This document shows positions 13,491 to 25,307 of a stretch of 64,000 nt of DNA, piece by piece. The notes under the pieces are model-generated. The model did not search any database. It was given only the letters and a program-made list of their open reading frames with translations, and was not told the origin of the DNA. This stretch comes from Antedon bifida (Eukaryota; Echinodermata; Crinoidea; Comatulida; Antedonidae). Position 1 is the stretch's first letter. The number at the start of each line of letters is the position of its first letter. A program made the position numbers and the translations under genes. Location: positions 7,478,501-7,542,500 of the forward strand of contig OY727103.1 of the NCBI GenBank assembly GCA_963402885.1, given 5' to 3'.

Positions 13491-13658
13491 ACAAATAATG
13501 AATGTTTATGAGTGTAATGGTACAAATAATGGTATTTTGGTGAATGATGAAAGGTTATATGTCAACGAGGCAACGCCGAGTTGATATTTAACCTTTCATC
13601 ATTCACCAAAATGCCATTATTTGTACCATTACACTAATATAAAACATTCATTATTTGT
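13491..13658. repeat. 168-bp near-perfect hairpin
   Basis: Two arms of about 76 nt pair with few mismatches around a 13-nt loop at 13567-13579. Both arms contain GTGTAATGGTACAAATAATG and GGTGAATGATGAAAGGTTA in opposite orientation. No coding content. It could be a small foldback transposon or the template of a structured RNA. Confidence 0.8.
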
Positions 13659-14692
13659 TTTATATAACAATAGATTCCTGTGATTTGAATCAAATAAAAG
13701 GTAGCCCTAGTCAAGAGGCCTACATTTCATTCACATTGATTAAAACAGTAACATTTGGTTTTTATATATATTATTTTATATAATATTATATTAAATGTTA
13801 TATTTATATAGATTTTATAAACACACCGCCTACTTTAGTGTTAATTATGTCAACAAACAACCAAACAATCCTAGGCCTAGCAAGGCTAAAACGCCTAGGC
13901 TAGCCGGAGCCTAGCCTAATACTAACAGGCCTAGCTAGGCTAGACCTAGTAGTAATAGCTTGGCTGAAAAGCAAAACTTCGAAAGACAAGTGGAACTTAT
14001 CTAGGCTAATTATGGTTTTTCCAACGATTCCACGTCTTGTAGGGATGTCCCCATTAATTAATCAAAATCCTAAAAACGATCTAAAGCTAATTTAAATGCC
14101 TTTTTAATGAAATTAGGTACATTATACTGTATATCACCAAATCATACACAAAAATCTGCTGCTGTTGCATCTCGTGGTGGTGTTTACAAACAACAGAGGC
14201 AGGACAACAGGTTTCACAGTAATTTTTACGCTAGATTTTTTTTTCCATCGGCAAAACGTTTTTTTTTTCGCACACAAAAATGTTGAAAAAGTATTATTAA
14301 ACGATCGTTTAATAGTGCGTACTATTGCATGCCATGTGACCCACAATCGTCCAATCAAATGACAGGAATTTATTTAGGTGTTATATAATACCCTCTATAC
14401 AACATTTACGTGAAAATTACACGAAGAGCAAACTCGAGTTGCCGGGACGGGACGGTGTTGTGTGCACTTTTTCTTGGCTAATATATTGAAAGTATTTGTA
14501 TATACGATGTATGCTTTTACATACTGTGCATATGTTATAGAAACTACGGAGAAATAAATATTTTATATATTATAAACACATCAGGCACCGAACATGAATT
14601 TTAAGCCGCCCGGTGATATACTGAAATTAATTTTAAATGATAAATGTGAGGAAATCTGTGAGAATGAGAAAAACTCGAATTATTTTGATAAA
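13659..14692. other. Non-coding; upstream flank of the sulfotransferase duplication
   Basis: Contains a TAGGCCTA-rich patch (13870-13950). A sequence at about 14425 (GAGCAAACTCGAGTTGCCGG) is repeated at about 14868, so a 60-bp local duplication straddles the start of the large tandem duplication. No gene seen. Confidence 0.4.
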
Positions 14693-15390
14693 CACAAATC
14701 TCCTCGTGTTCGTGTTATTTTTCGTTTATTACATTATATGCAATAAGTGATAACAATGGCGGAACAAATATGAACATAACTAGAACTCAGTCCGTGACTA
14801 ATTTCCATTGAAATTGAGGCCTTAGGCCTACTACTGCTAGATTTCTAAATGTATAGAAGCTTGTATGAGCAAACTCGAGTTGCCGGGTGTTGTATGCACT
14901 TTTTTCTTTGCTATATTTTGAAATAAGAGTATTTTTCGAAAAGTTCTTCCAACTAATATTTTCAACATTTCAAGGTAGGCCTACTATGTATTTCTTTTAT
15001 TTGTTTGGTATTATCTTGGAAATCGGATTGGTCTGTCCAGTAATGTTCGATGGCTACAATAAATGCGCTTGTTATAGTAATAATTACCGAATTAATACTA
15101 GGCCTACACCCCAAGTATAATGCCCGATAGTGTAGGCCTACATTAAGTGAAAGAACGTGCCCACAGATGGTTCTCGAATACATATAATAGTGATTTCAGC
15201 GTTAAATAACTGGCGACTTCAAATGTACACAAACTGAATTTGTATTTTGTATGTAACATTATGGTTGATGGATGGGAAGAGGATGGGTGCAAAAACGAAC
15301 AATTTTTTAATGTATTCTTTATCCATTTAGTAACGAAAGATTAATTGTTTTTATGTTTTACAAATAATATACACTAAATTAAACACAGTA

Positions 15391-15420
15391 AAACATTGCG
15401 ATTTTTAAATCGCAATGTTT
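15391..15420. repeat. 30-bp perfect inverted repeat, unit 1
   Basis: Arms of 14 nt (AAACATTGCGATTT) flank a 2-nt centre. The same palindrome is kept without change in unit 2 at 22895-22924. Function unknown. Confidence 0.7.
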
Positions 15421-17804
15421 AAAATACTTTGTTGAAACTGTCACCGTCGATTGAAATAGTACAGTACATGTAACGATACATCACTAATACGAACTGTCAG
15501 TAATAAAGTAAACAAAAATCGTAAATTCGCTTTAATCGTCAATAGATAATTATCTAACTCAACTTAATTAGTAGGCCTAATGGTTTTCAATTGTTTCTGA
15601 GAGCCAATTCATACTTAAGTTGGTTCCTAACAATCAAAGTGTTTCGCGTTTAGGGCATGTGATCCTTCGTAGTAGGCCTATCCTCTACAGGCTTTACAAC
15701 GCTACTCATGCCAGTGAGGGGGAGGGTGGTGGTGTGGATGGTGGTTTAACTGCAATAATAAAGTTGATTGTACATAATAGACGACGACTGGAAAGGCTAG
15801 CTCATAATCCGTTAAAAAAATACCTATATCCAACCTCTGCAGCAAAGATTGAAAAAAAATGGATCGAATTTCTGTTATACTGTACTTGTCTTTACGACGC
15901 CTAAGGGAATAGAAACTTGTGAAACAGAGATTGTAATGTTCCATTTATCGCAGATCAAAACATTTGTATAAAAGTATATTAAATCTATCAAAATAGTATT
16001 TTTTTTAAAAAAATCGGCCTGTCTTCAACATTATGATGCTGTACTCGAGCTGTTCAACCGGTTTTCAGCTATTAAAAACAATTATCGTAGGAGGAGATAT
16101 GAATGCGAAGCATCCTCGTATTATTGTGTGCGGGTATTTTTTAAGATTGACATCCATTAGACAGTGTATACCACAACCACGAAACACCTCTATTTGGGGC
16201 AAATCGTTGAACCTAAATCCGTTTTAATTGTCAATAACTAATCATTTAACTCAATTTAATTAGTAAATAGGGTTATATCAGATGGTTAAAATGTGTACCA
16301 AAAGTACGAACCAACTTTATATACCATCGAGTAAAAATTCTAGAAATAAACCGCGATTTATCGAATTTTGCCCTTACGTAAATTTATATATAGATGCCTT
16401 TAATATATTATAACCATCCATACAAGTCCGATAAAAGTATGAAGAGTGAGGGCGCACTTTATTTTATGGAAGGTAATTTTTATTTGTATATTTTTAAACA
16501 CATATCTGTAAATATTTTAGTTTATACTTGGGTTTTCTTTATTTTATGATATAATTTATTGTAAACTATACTTAAATTATAGCTTGTCAATGTATTTTTC
16601 AACGGGCGCTTACGGCGTCTCGTAAATTCAGTCACGCTTCGTCGCATTCGCTGTACAGAATAATACGACATGAGGCGGTTATAAATTGGGTATAAAAGTC
16701 TAATTTTCTCGTAAAATCCCATGTTTTGCAAGACGAAACATCAAGAAATATTATTACCAATATACATTGGACCTACGGATGACATTTTATTAGGGTACGT
16801 TCTTATACCATGATGAGGGTGATTTTTTACCAGACTAAAAACTGTATCGCGGAAGTTATTTTTAAAAGATGCTAAATAATGTATTAATTATATCAATTAG
16901 GATGGTATTTATTTGAATAAACGCCCAACACCTCCCCAATAAAACATCACTTAGAATAATAATCACCCAAGCATTTCAATAATGGTAACCGACCGAAAAA
17001 CCTCTAAGCCAGAACGTCCTTCTAAAACCATCTTAACCGAGTCATTCCGAGAACCATCGCGATGCATCGTCGCGAAGCGACCTCATAGTATTTAAAATAT
17101 ACAATATAATTATTATACAATTAAATAAATTAACACTATTTAATCTAGTACTACTGACTAAATAATCATCATCACTACTTCAACTGTCCGTACACTATTT
17201 TCGTCCTAATTTTCTGAATTGTCCATCTAATATTCTAGAATAAATTATTAAAAAGTATTAAACGTGAGATTCGTTCGCTTCTATTCAGTTTAGGTTGGGA
17301 ATCAGAAGAAGTCATGATTCAGGAATAATTTCAGTTATTTGAAGCTATTCCAACTGTGTATCATAAAGTATCCTCGTTCTGAGTTTTAACTACATTCAGC
17401 TGACTACAATTCTTCTGATTTTCGGATCCTTTTTTTCTTCCTAGCAATATTGAAAAAATCTAGTAGAATTAGAAAGGAAAAGACTAATTGAAGAGTGTTA
17501 TCTAGGATGGTAAGATAAAAGTTTAAATGAGCTTTAAATAAACTTTAAAGTAGTGAGCAGTAAATAAGGACAAAATTTATGTTAATTAGTTTTAAAAATG
17601 AAATAAAAGATAGTAAATAAAAATTAAATCATGTAATATATTTTTAATTTCGTTGAATATTAAGTACTTCATTTTGTAAATAATAATAATGTTCTTTGTG
17701 ATAGCCTATTTTGTATATTTATAATAAATTTAGCTCTGCTGTCGCTTTGTATTCTATTTTTATACTGAAATAAATATATTCTTGATTTCTTATTATTATC
17801 ACAG
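15421..17804. other. Upstream region of sulfotransferase gene 1
   Basis: No supported coding sequence. Short open frames here are shared base-for-base with unit 2, but that reflects recent duplication and is no evidence of coding. The sequence just before the first coding ATG (TTATTATTATCACAG) is a plausible splice acceptor, so a non-coding 5' exon may lie in this stretch. Confidence 0.4.
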
Positions 17805-19887
17805 ATGAGAAAATATCGGGTGTTGCCGATGCAATGGCGATTTAACGGCACCATGTTGGCTTTTCTGTTGCTCGTCTCTGTCGTCTCTGTTGTCATTATG
17901 CTGGAGTTCGAACTTACAGTCAATAAGAACAGCTGGCACAAGTATTTTATTTGGGATCATCATCGACGGTAAGTTATTTTGATATTTTTCTCTCCTAAAC
18001 TTTAAAGTTATATTATCCACATGAAAAATTAATTTTATAGTATTTTTTATGTCATTTTAATGTCATGTAACAATAAAAAAAAAAAAAAAAGGAAACTCGA
18101 ACGCAAATATCGCCAATCGCTGCCAGACAATTGGTTTTTGGTTGAATTTTACCGTTGTGATTTTATAAGTGAAAATAAGTCTAATAGTTTACATGTTTTT
18201 GTGGGACAATACATCTTTTATTGTGAATATAATAACAAACATAAGCAACCGACCGGTACCCAAGCCAATAATACATATCTGGTATCATCTTTGTAACACA
18301 GAAATATTATCTAATATTTAATTAAACAATGAAAAAGTATTCTATAGACATATAACATTATTATCGTAATCGTATTAAACAGATTTAAAATACCTTAAAA
18401 CATTTACAATACTAAATTAGGAAATTCTGATGAATTTGGAATTACAAATGTGAATTGTAAAGTAAGCCACGGTAGCATTTCTTTTAAATTACAATTAATA
18501 ACTAACATCAGTATAAAATTAATCTATTTATTTATGAAAATATTACATGAAAGTTCAAATTGCGTCTATTAACATAACATTTAGAGTAGCCTATAACGAA
18601 TAGATAAATACAACCACCATCGGAACATTTTAAATTGTGTTTTTTAGGCCTATACTCTATCGTCATTATTTATTTACATATTATTTTGTTTTAACTTTTA
18701 GTGTAATCAACGGAACACAAGCAAAATGTACTGAAGGAAACAATGTGTGTAATAAAACAAATGACAACATAAGTGTACCTTCACCAACACAAGCGAAATG
18801 TACTGAAGTCGATTATATTGTGTTTCTAAAAACACACAAGACAGCCAGCACAACTCTTGCCTCCATTCTCGAGCGATTTGGCTACATCAGAAATCTACTT
18901 TTTGCCGTTAGTAAAAGTGGACACGCTTTTTCTAGTTCAAAATTGTTCAACCGCAATATGCTACCTTCACTCTCCTCTCTTAACTCTAAAGGTTTAAACG
19001 CATCATCTAAGCGAACTGGATATCATCTACTTACTAACCACGTACGATACAACCGTCCAGAAATGGACGCTGTGATCCACGATGCCAAGTACACTACGAT
19101 CATTCGCGAACCTGTCGCAAATTTCGAATCAGCTTTTGGTTATTTTGAAATAGCTAAGCATCTTGGATTAACAAGTCATAAGAATCCTATTGAAACTTTC
19201 ATGAAAACACCGAAGTTATTTCTCGACAAACATTTCTACCAGTGGAAAAGAGCTAAAAACGGCCAATTATTTGACCTTGGCCTAGAGCATGAATCATTTG
19301 ATGACTACTACACTGTCAAGTATAAGATTCTGCAACTGGACTCGGAATTTGATTTAGTTCTTATTACTGAATATTTTGATGAATCTTTGATATTGTTGAA
19401 AAAGTTGATGTGTTGGAGTTTTGAAGATATTCTCTACGTTTCTAACGGAATACGAAGCGCTAGTCATCGATACGCCCTCAACGATGAACTTCGAGCAAAA
19501 ATACGCGAATGGAATAGTGCTGACGTCATGTTGTATACACATTTTAATGAAACATTATGGAAAAAAATTAAAGAATATGAAGGAAATTTCGACAAAGATC
19601 TCGCCGAGTTCCGATCACGGCAACAACAAGCTATGAACAAATGTATTGACGATGAACGACTTAACAAGAACGACAGACGAGAAGTTAAATATGTCCTAAA
19701 ACCTAACATGAAAAAGTCCATTTTCTGTCAAAATTTGCTAAGAGATGATGTAGCATATACTAATTTGATTAGAAACAAAATGAAGCAATATGGCCTGTAT
19801 TTATCCTCCTCACCCAAGAAAAGTGTTCCCATTCTTCCGAGGGCACGAAAGCCACATTCTTCTTCACGTCGTAGGCATAGGCCTTAA
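17805..19887 (+). CDS. Galactose-3-O-sulfotransferase-like protein, copy 1 (two exons)
   Basis: Exons 17805-17968 and 18702-19887, joined in phase (CG|T codon) across a GT..AG intron, give 449 residues. Exon 1 encodes a short basic head then a hydrophobic run (about 17-32), a type II signal anchor typical of Golgi sulfotransferases. Exon 2 holds the PAPS 5'-phosphosulfate loop LKTHKTASTT (97-106) and the 3'-phosphate motif REPVANFESAF (about 190-200), the two hallmarks of the Gal3ST family that moves sulfate from PAPS to the 3-position of galactose on glycolipids or glycans. The stem has a duplicated TQAKCTE motif and NxT/S sites; the C-terminus is rich in Arg, His and Ser. The continuous frame starting at 18637 reads through the intron and is probably not the real start. 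The exact acceptor sugar cannot be told. Confidence 0.88.
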
Positions 19888-20436
19888 CGACCTGTTAGAA
19901 AAAATTAAAAATATGTGTTTGTTAAAATTTCAGTAGTAGGCCATTGTTTATCAACATATGAGTTGGACAGTGGTGTAATTTTAATTCAAACTTTTCTTAA
20001 CATTAACGTGTTCCTTACACTCTCTTGACGATGGCTACCCAAAAATCAACTCGAACATATCAAAATCGATGATGCAAATACTGCTAATATTCGTCACCAT
20101 CAATTAACTAATTAATCGGTGAATGTTCAATGTCATTTGGAAAAGTCGTCCGTTTCATTACGCTGTTGATCCGTTTTTAAAACGTCATACTTATTAATAA
20201 ATGTCACATCTCTACAATTTTCAAAAAGGATTTGTTAGTTAAAAGTTAAATATTGAGGGTGTGAAATCTGTCTGTGTTTCGCTATTGTACAATATTATGA
20301 TAATAATGATAATAATCTCAATTAATAACTTAACTATGGTATATAATTTTGCATATAATGTTTTGTAAATTGACTTATAATAATTAATGTTTATAGTATA
20401 TATGTAACTGTTAAATAATAAAAAAAAGATGTACAG
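19888..20436. other. 3' flank of sulfotransferase gene 1 with empty TTAA site
   Basis: AT-rich, no gene. The sequence GTTAAAATTTCAG near 19920 is the undisturbed counterpart of the site where unit 2 carries a 626-bp TTAA-flanked element. Confidence 0.6.
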
Positions 20437-20738
20437 TTTTAACTGTGGCGCAGTGATTAGAGCATTGAACTTGCAATCGGTTCAAGCCCCGGCCCGGTCA
20501 CTGCAGTGTTGAGTCCTTGAGCAAGATTCTTTATCCACATTGTTCCTCCCCACCCAGGTGATAGAAATGGGTACCGGTATGTAAAAAGTACTGGGAAGGT
20601 AAATCAGACTCGTTTGTGCGGGAGGAGTGGCGTACCCCCCACAAACATACACACTTAGTGGAGTCTGGCCCAAACGCTAAAGAAATGGAGATGGGCACCA
20701 CGGCCGTTAGCATTAGCTAAGGTTTCGACTTTACCTTT
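20437..20738 (+). mobile_element. tRNA-derived SINE, unit 1
   Basis: The head resembles a tRNA with a box A-like TGGCGCAGTGATTAGAGC. The box B area is damaged by a 13-bp deletion relative to unit 2. A body with CCTCCCCACCCAGGTGATAG and AATGGGTACCGG follows, ending in a TTTACC-type tail. SINEs are copied by LINE machinery from RNA polymerase III transcripts. Confidence 0.8.
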
Positions 20739-21484
20739 TAAATAGTCTAGCCTGTGTTTCGACCTAATTTTTACTCGGGGTACCCGAGTCTAGGACTCGC
20801 TCATCTTCTCCTCTTCCTCCTCTTCCATCTGGACACTATTGAGTCAACTTTCAAGTCCTACTAGTTCTTTACGCGTCGTCTGACGGCTCTGAAACATGGC
20901 ATGCATATACTAGGGTAATAGGTGAAAAGGTATAAAGAGAATATTTTCGTACTTCAACCGGATGCAGAATTATGACGTCTAAACATGGTACCAATCGAAA
21001 AAAATGCGATTTATAAAGTACTACTCTTCTCTCGTATTCGTTGTAGTATTGAGCTGGGAGACCTCAATTTGAAACCGGATGCAGTCATACGACGTCTCGA
21101 AGTAAACGAAGCTGTAATGACGTCATAAGACGGAATGTAACGTCTCATACACATCAATAACTTCGCTACCAAATACGGCTATATTCCGAAAAGTTACGTC
21201 ACATAACCGAAAATGGCATAATTACGGTAAATTATGAAATCTCAAAGTGATTTTCTTTTCAAAGATACCAAACACGTCTACAATCCGAAGATTTTCGTAA
21301 ACCGGAAGCATCATTTTATCATTTCCAAAAATGCGGGGCATATATTTAACAATTTCAAAAAGGTGCGAGGCATATCTTAACGTGCTATTATGCTATATTA
21401 TAGGCATAATAATCAATTATTTATATTTGTATAATAGGCCTAGTGTATCTAAATAGATTCAATACACTCAATTCAATACATTCG

Positions 21485-21841
21485 ATCAAAACATATCTCA
21501 TAATGCAACGCGCTTATTTGGCTACTCTGTATGCATACTCATAAAACTTCCTCGCGATCTGTGTGAAAACACCTTCTCAACCGTGAAGAGTTGTAAACAA
21601 TCCTAATTAGCATCATGCATAATGTATACTCATGGTTTGAAATCTTTGTTTACTTTCGCTCGCGACGATTTTTCAGACGAAATGTAATCAAATTAATTTA
21701 GTTTTTAATTACGTAAAATTGTTGTTTTTGAGTCGAATTTTCGACTTAAAGTGAACAACTTTAATATTACTTTGATATGGCCAATTTAAATTTAGAATAT
21801 TTTGACCTTCATTTTTTTGTGTTTCAAGGGACAATACATCT
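21485..21841 (-). mobile_element. TTAA-flanked MITE family 2, truncated copy
   Basis: Reverse-complement relative of the elements at 31409-31953 and 56007-56542. The right terminus AAGGGACAATACATCT is followed by TTAA; the other end is missing. It sits in the TTAA that is intact at 30816-30819 in another copy of repeat A. Confidence 0.75.
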
Positions 21842-21845
21842 TTAA

Positions 21846-22197
21846 TGAAAGAATCACATAAAAAGTAACAAATAAATCCTTAAATTAATGATTTTACAGG
21901 CGTGTTCGCGAATTTCACGCATGTTCAATATTTTTGTTTCTACGATAGTAGATGACTAAAACTCAGTGGAATCCGTCAATTTCTCATGCATTTATTGGTA
22001 AAAAACACGTTTTATTTCAATACATTTGTTAATCTGTCAATAAAAATACTGTAATAATGTTACTGCTGATAGGCCTACTGTTCTGTTTTCAAAGAATAAT
22101 AATCGATCCTAAATCAACATCACTACCTAGCCTAGACATCCTACTAAGGATATTATGATGAATTGTTCTATTTTATTCTTTAAAGGGTTAACGAAAC
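21846..22197 (+). mobile_element. Repeat A, partial copy at the duplication junction
   Basis: Matches 30820-31170, then breaks off at GGGTTAACGAAA, where sulfotransferase unit 2 begins. The breakpoint of the tandem duplication therefore lies inside this repeat. Confidence 0.8.
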
Positions 22198-22894
22198 ACA
22201 AATCTCCCCGTGTTCGTGTTATTTTTCGTTTATTACATTATATGCAATAAGTGATAACAATGGCGGAACAAATATGAACATAACTAGAACTCAGTCCGTG
22301 ACTAATTTCCATTGAAATTGAGGCCTTAGGCCTACTACTGCTAGATTTCTAAATGTATAGAAGCTTGTATGAGCAAACTCGAGTTGCCGGGTGTTGTATG
22401 CACTTTTTTCTTTGCTATATTTTGAAATAAGAGTATTTTTCGAAAAGTTCTTCCAACTAATATTTTCAACATTTCAAGGTAGGCCTACTATGTATTTCTT
22501 TTATTTGTTTGGTATTATCTTGGAAATCGGATTGGTCTGTCCAGTAATGTTCGATGGCTACAATAAATGCGCTTGTTATAGTAATAATTACCGAATTAAT
22601 ACTAGGCCTACACCCCAAGTATAATGCCCGATAGTGTAGGCCTACATTAAGTGAAAAAACGTGCCCACAGATGGTTCTCGAATACATATAATAGTGATTT
22701 CAGCGTTAAATAACTGGCGACTTCAAATGTACACAAACTGAATTTGTATTTTGTATGTAACATTATGGTTGATGGATGGGAAGAGGATGGGTGCAAAAAC
22801 GAACAATTTTTTAATGTATTCTTTATCCATTTAGTAACGAAAGATTAATTGTTTTTATGTTTTACAAATAATATACACTAAATTAAACACAGTA

Positions 22895-22924
22895 AAACAT
22901 TGCGATTTTTAAATCGCAATGTTT
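22895..22924. repeat. 30-bp perfect inverted repeat, unit 2
   Basis: Identical counterpart of 15391-15420, with 14-nt arms. Confidence 0.7.
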
Positions 22925-25307
22925 AAAATACTTTGTTGAAACTGTCACCGTCGATTGAAATAGTACAGTACATGTAACGATACATCACTAATACGAACTG
23001 TCAGTAATAAAGTAAACAAAAATCGTAAATTCGCTTTAATCGTCAATAGATAATTATCTAACTCAACTTAATTAGTAGGCCTAATGGTTTTCAATTGTTT
23101 CTGAGAGCCAATTCATACTTAAGTTGGTTCCTAACAATCAAAGTGTTTCGCGTTTAGGGCATGTGATCCTTCGTAGTAGGCCTATCCTCTACAGGCTTTA
23201 CAACGCTACTCATGCCAGTGAGGGGGAGGGTGGTGGTGTGGATGGTGGTTTAACTGCAATAATAAAGTTGATTGTACATAATAGACGACGACTGGAAAGG
23301 CTAGCTCATAATCCGTTAAAAAAATACCTATATCCAACCTCTGCAGCAAAGATTGAAAAAAAATGGATCGAATTTCTGTTATACTGTACTTGTCTTTACG
23401 ACGCCTAAGGGAATAGAAACTTGTGAAACAGAGATTGTAATGTTCCATTTATCGCAGATCAAAACATTTGTATAAAAGTATATTAAATCTATCAAAATAG
23501 TATTTTTTTTAAAAAATCGGCCTGTCTTCAACATTATGATGCTGTACTCGAGCTGTTCAACCGGTTTTCAGCTATTAAAAACAATTATCGTAGGAGGAGA
23601 TATGAATGCGAAGCATCCTCGTATTATTGTGTGCGGGTATTTTTTAAGATTGACATCCATTAGACAGTGTATACCACAACCACGAAACACCTCTATTTGG
23701 GGCAAATCGTTGAACCTAAATCCGTTTTAATTGTCAATAACTAATCATTTAACTCAATTTAATTAGTAAACAGGGTTATATCAGATGGTTAAAATGTGTA
23801 CCAAAAGTACGAACCAACTTTATATACCATCGAGTAAAAATTCTAGAAATAAACCGCGATTTATCGAATTTTGCCCTTACGTAAATTTATATATAGATGC
23901 CTTTAATATATTATAACCATCCATACAAGTCCGATAAAAGTATGAAGAGTGAGGGCGCACTTTATTTTATGGAAGGTAATTTTTATTTGTATATTTTTAA
24001 ACACATATCTGTAAATATTTTAGTTTATACTTGGGTTTTCTTTATTTTATGATATAATTTATTGTAAACTATACTTAAATTATAGCTTGTCAATGTATTT
24101 TTCAACGGGCGCTTACGGCGTCTCGTAAATTCAGTCACGCTTCGTCGCATTCGCTGTACAGAATAATACGACATGAGGCGGTTATAAATTGGGTATAAAA
24201 GTCTAATTTTCTCGTAAAATCCCATGTTTTGCAAGACGAAACATCAAGAAATATTATTACCAATATACATTGGACCTACGGATGACATTTTATTAGGGTA
24301 CGTTCTTATACCATGATGAGGGTGATTTTTTAACAGACTAAAAACTGTATCGCGGAAGTTATTTTTAAAAGATGCTAAATAATGTATTAATTATATCAAT
24401 TAGGATGGTATTTATTTGAATAAACGCCCAACACCTCCCCAATAAAACATCACTTAGAATAATATAATCACCCAAGCATTTCAATAATGGTAACCGACCG
24501 AAAAACCTCTAAGCCAGAACGTCCTTCTAAAACCATCTTAACCGAGTCATTCCGAGAACCATCGCGATGCATCGTCGCGAAGCGACCTCATAGTATTTAA
24601 AATATACAATATAATTATTATACAATTAAATGAATTAACACTATTTAATCTAGTACTACTGACTAAATAATCATCATCACTACTTCAACTGTCCTGAACT
24701 GTACACTATTTTCGTCCTAATTTTCTGAATTGTCCATCTAATATTCTAGAATAAACTATTAAAAAGTATTAAACGTGAGATTCGTTCGCTTCTATTCAGT
24801 TTAGGTTGGGAATCAGAAGAAGTCATGATTCGGGAATAATTTAAGTTATTTGAAGCTATTCCAACTGTGTATCATAAAGTATCCTTGCCGTTCTGAGTTT
24901 TAACTACATTCAGCTGACTACAATTCTTCTGATTTTCGGAACCTTTTTTTCTTCCTAGCATTATTGAAAAAAGAAGAGTTTTATCTGGGATGGTAAGATA
25001 AAAGTTTAAATGAGCTTTAAATAAACTTTAAAGTAGTGAGCAGTAAATAAGGACAATATTTTTTTTCGAAATTTATGTTAATTAGTTTTAAAAATGAAAT
25101 AAAAGATAGTAAATAAAAATTAAATCATGTAATATATTTTTAATTTCGTTGAATATTAAGTACTTCATTTTGTAAATAATAATGTTCTTTGTGATAGCCT
25201 ATTTTGTATTTGTTTGTATATTTATAATAAATTTAGCTCTGCTGTCGCTTTGTATTCTATTTTTATACTGAAATAAATATATTCTTGATTTCTTATTATT
25301 ATCACAG

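Larger units (their letters stand above)
14693..21474 (+). repeat. Sulfotransferase segmental duplication, unit 1
   Basis: Begins at CACAAATCTCC and matches 22198-29483 almost throughout. The first 2.2 kb differs by only a handful of bases, the gene body by more. It carries one Gal3ST-like gene and one SINE. It lacks the TTAA element present in unit 2, and it keeps about 130 bp after the SINE that unit 2 lacks. Confidence 0.95.

Noticed and set aside
14887-16731. Several short open frames (about 64-94 codons) in unit 1, repeated exactly at 22391-24234
   Set aside because: Their conservation follows from recent duplication, both strands are equally open, and no domain or signal is visible.
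18060-18296. 78-codon frame beginning with a Lys-rich run, also at 25553-25789
   Set aside because: It lies inside the intron of the sulfotransferase genes and starts on an A-rich microsatellite.
18637-18701. ATG at 18637 as the start of sulfotransferase copy 1 (and the matching site in copy 2)
   Set aside because: A good acceptor at 18700-18701 joins in phase to an upstream exon with a proper signal anchor in both units, so this stretch is most likely intron.
20437-20510. Genuine tRNA gene
   Set aside because: The tRNA-like head is damaged and continues into a SINE body, and the same unit is present in the sister duplication.
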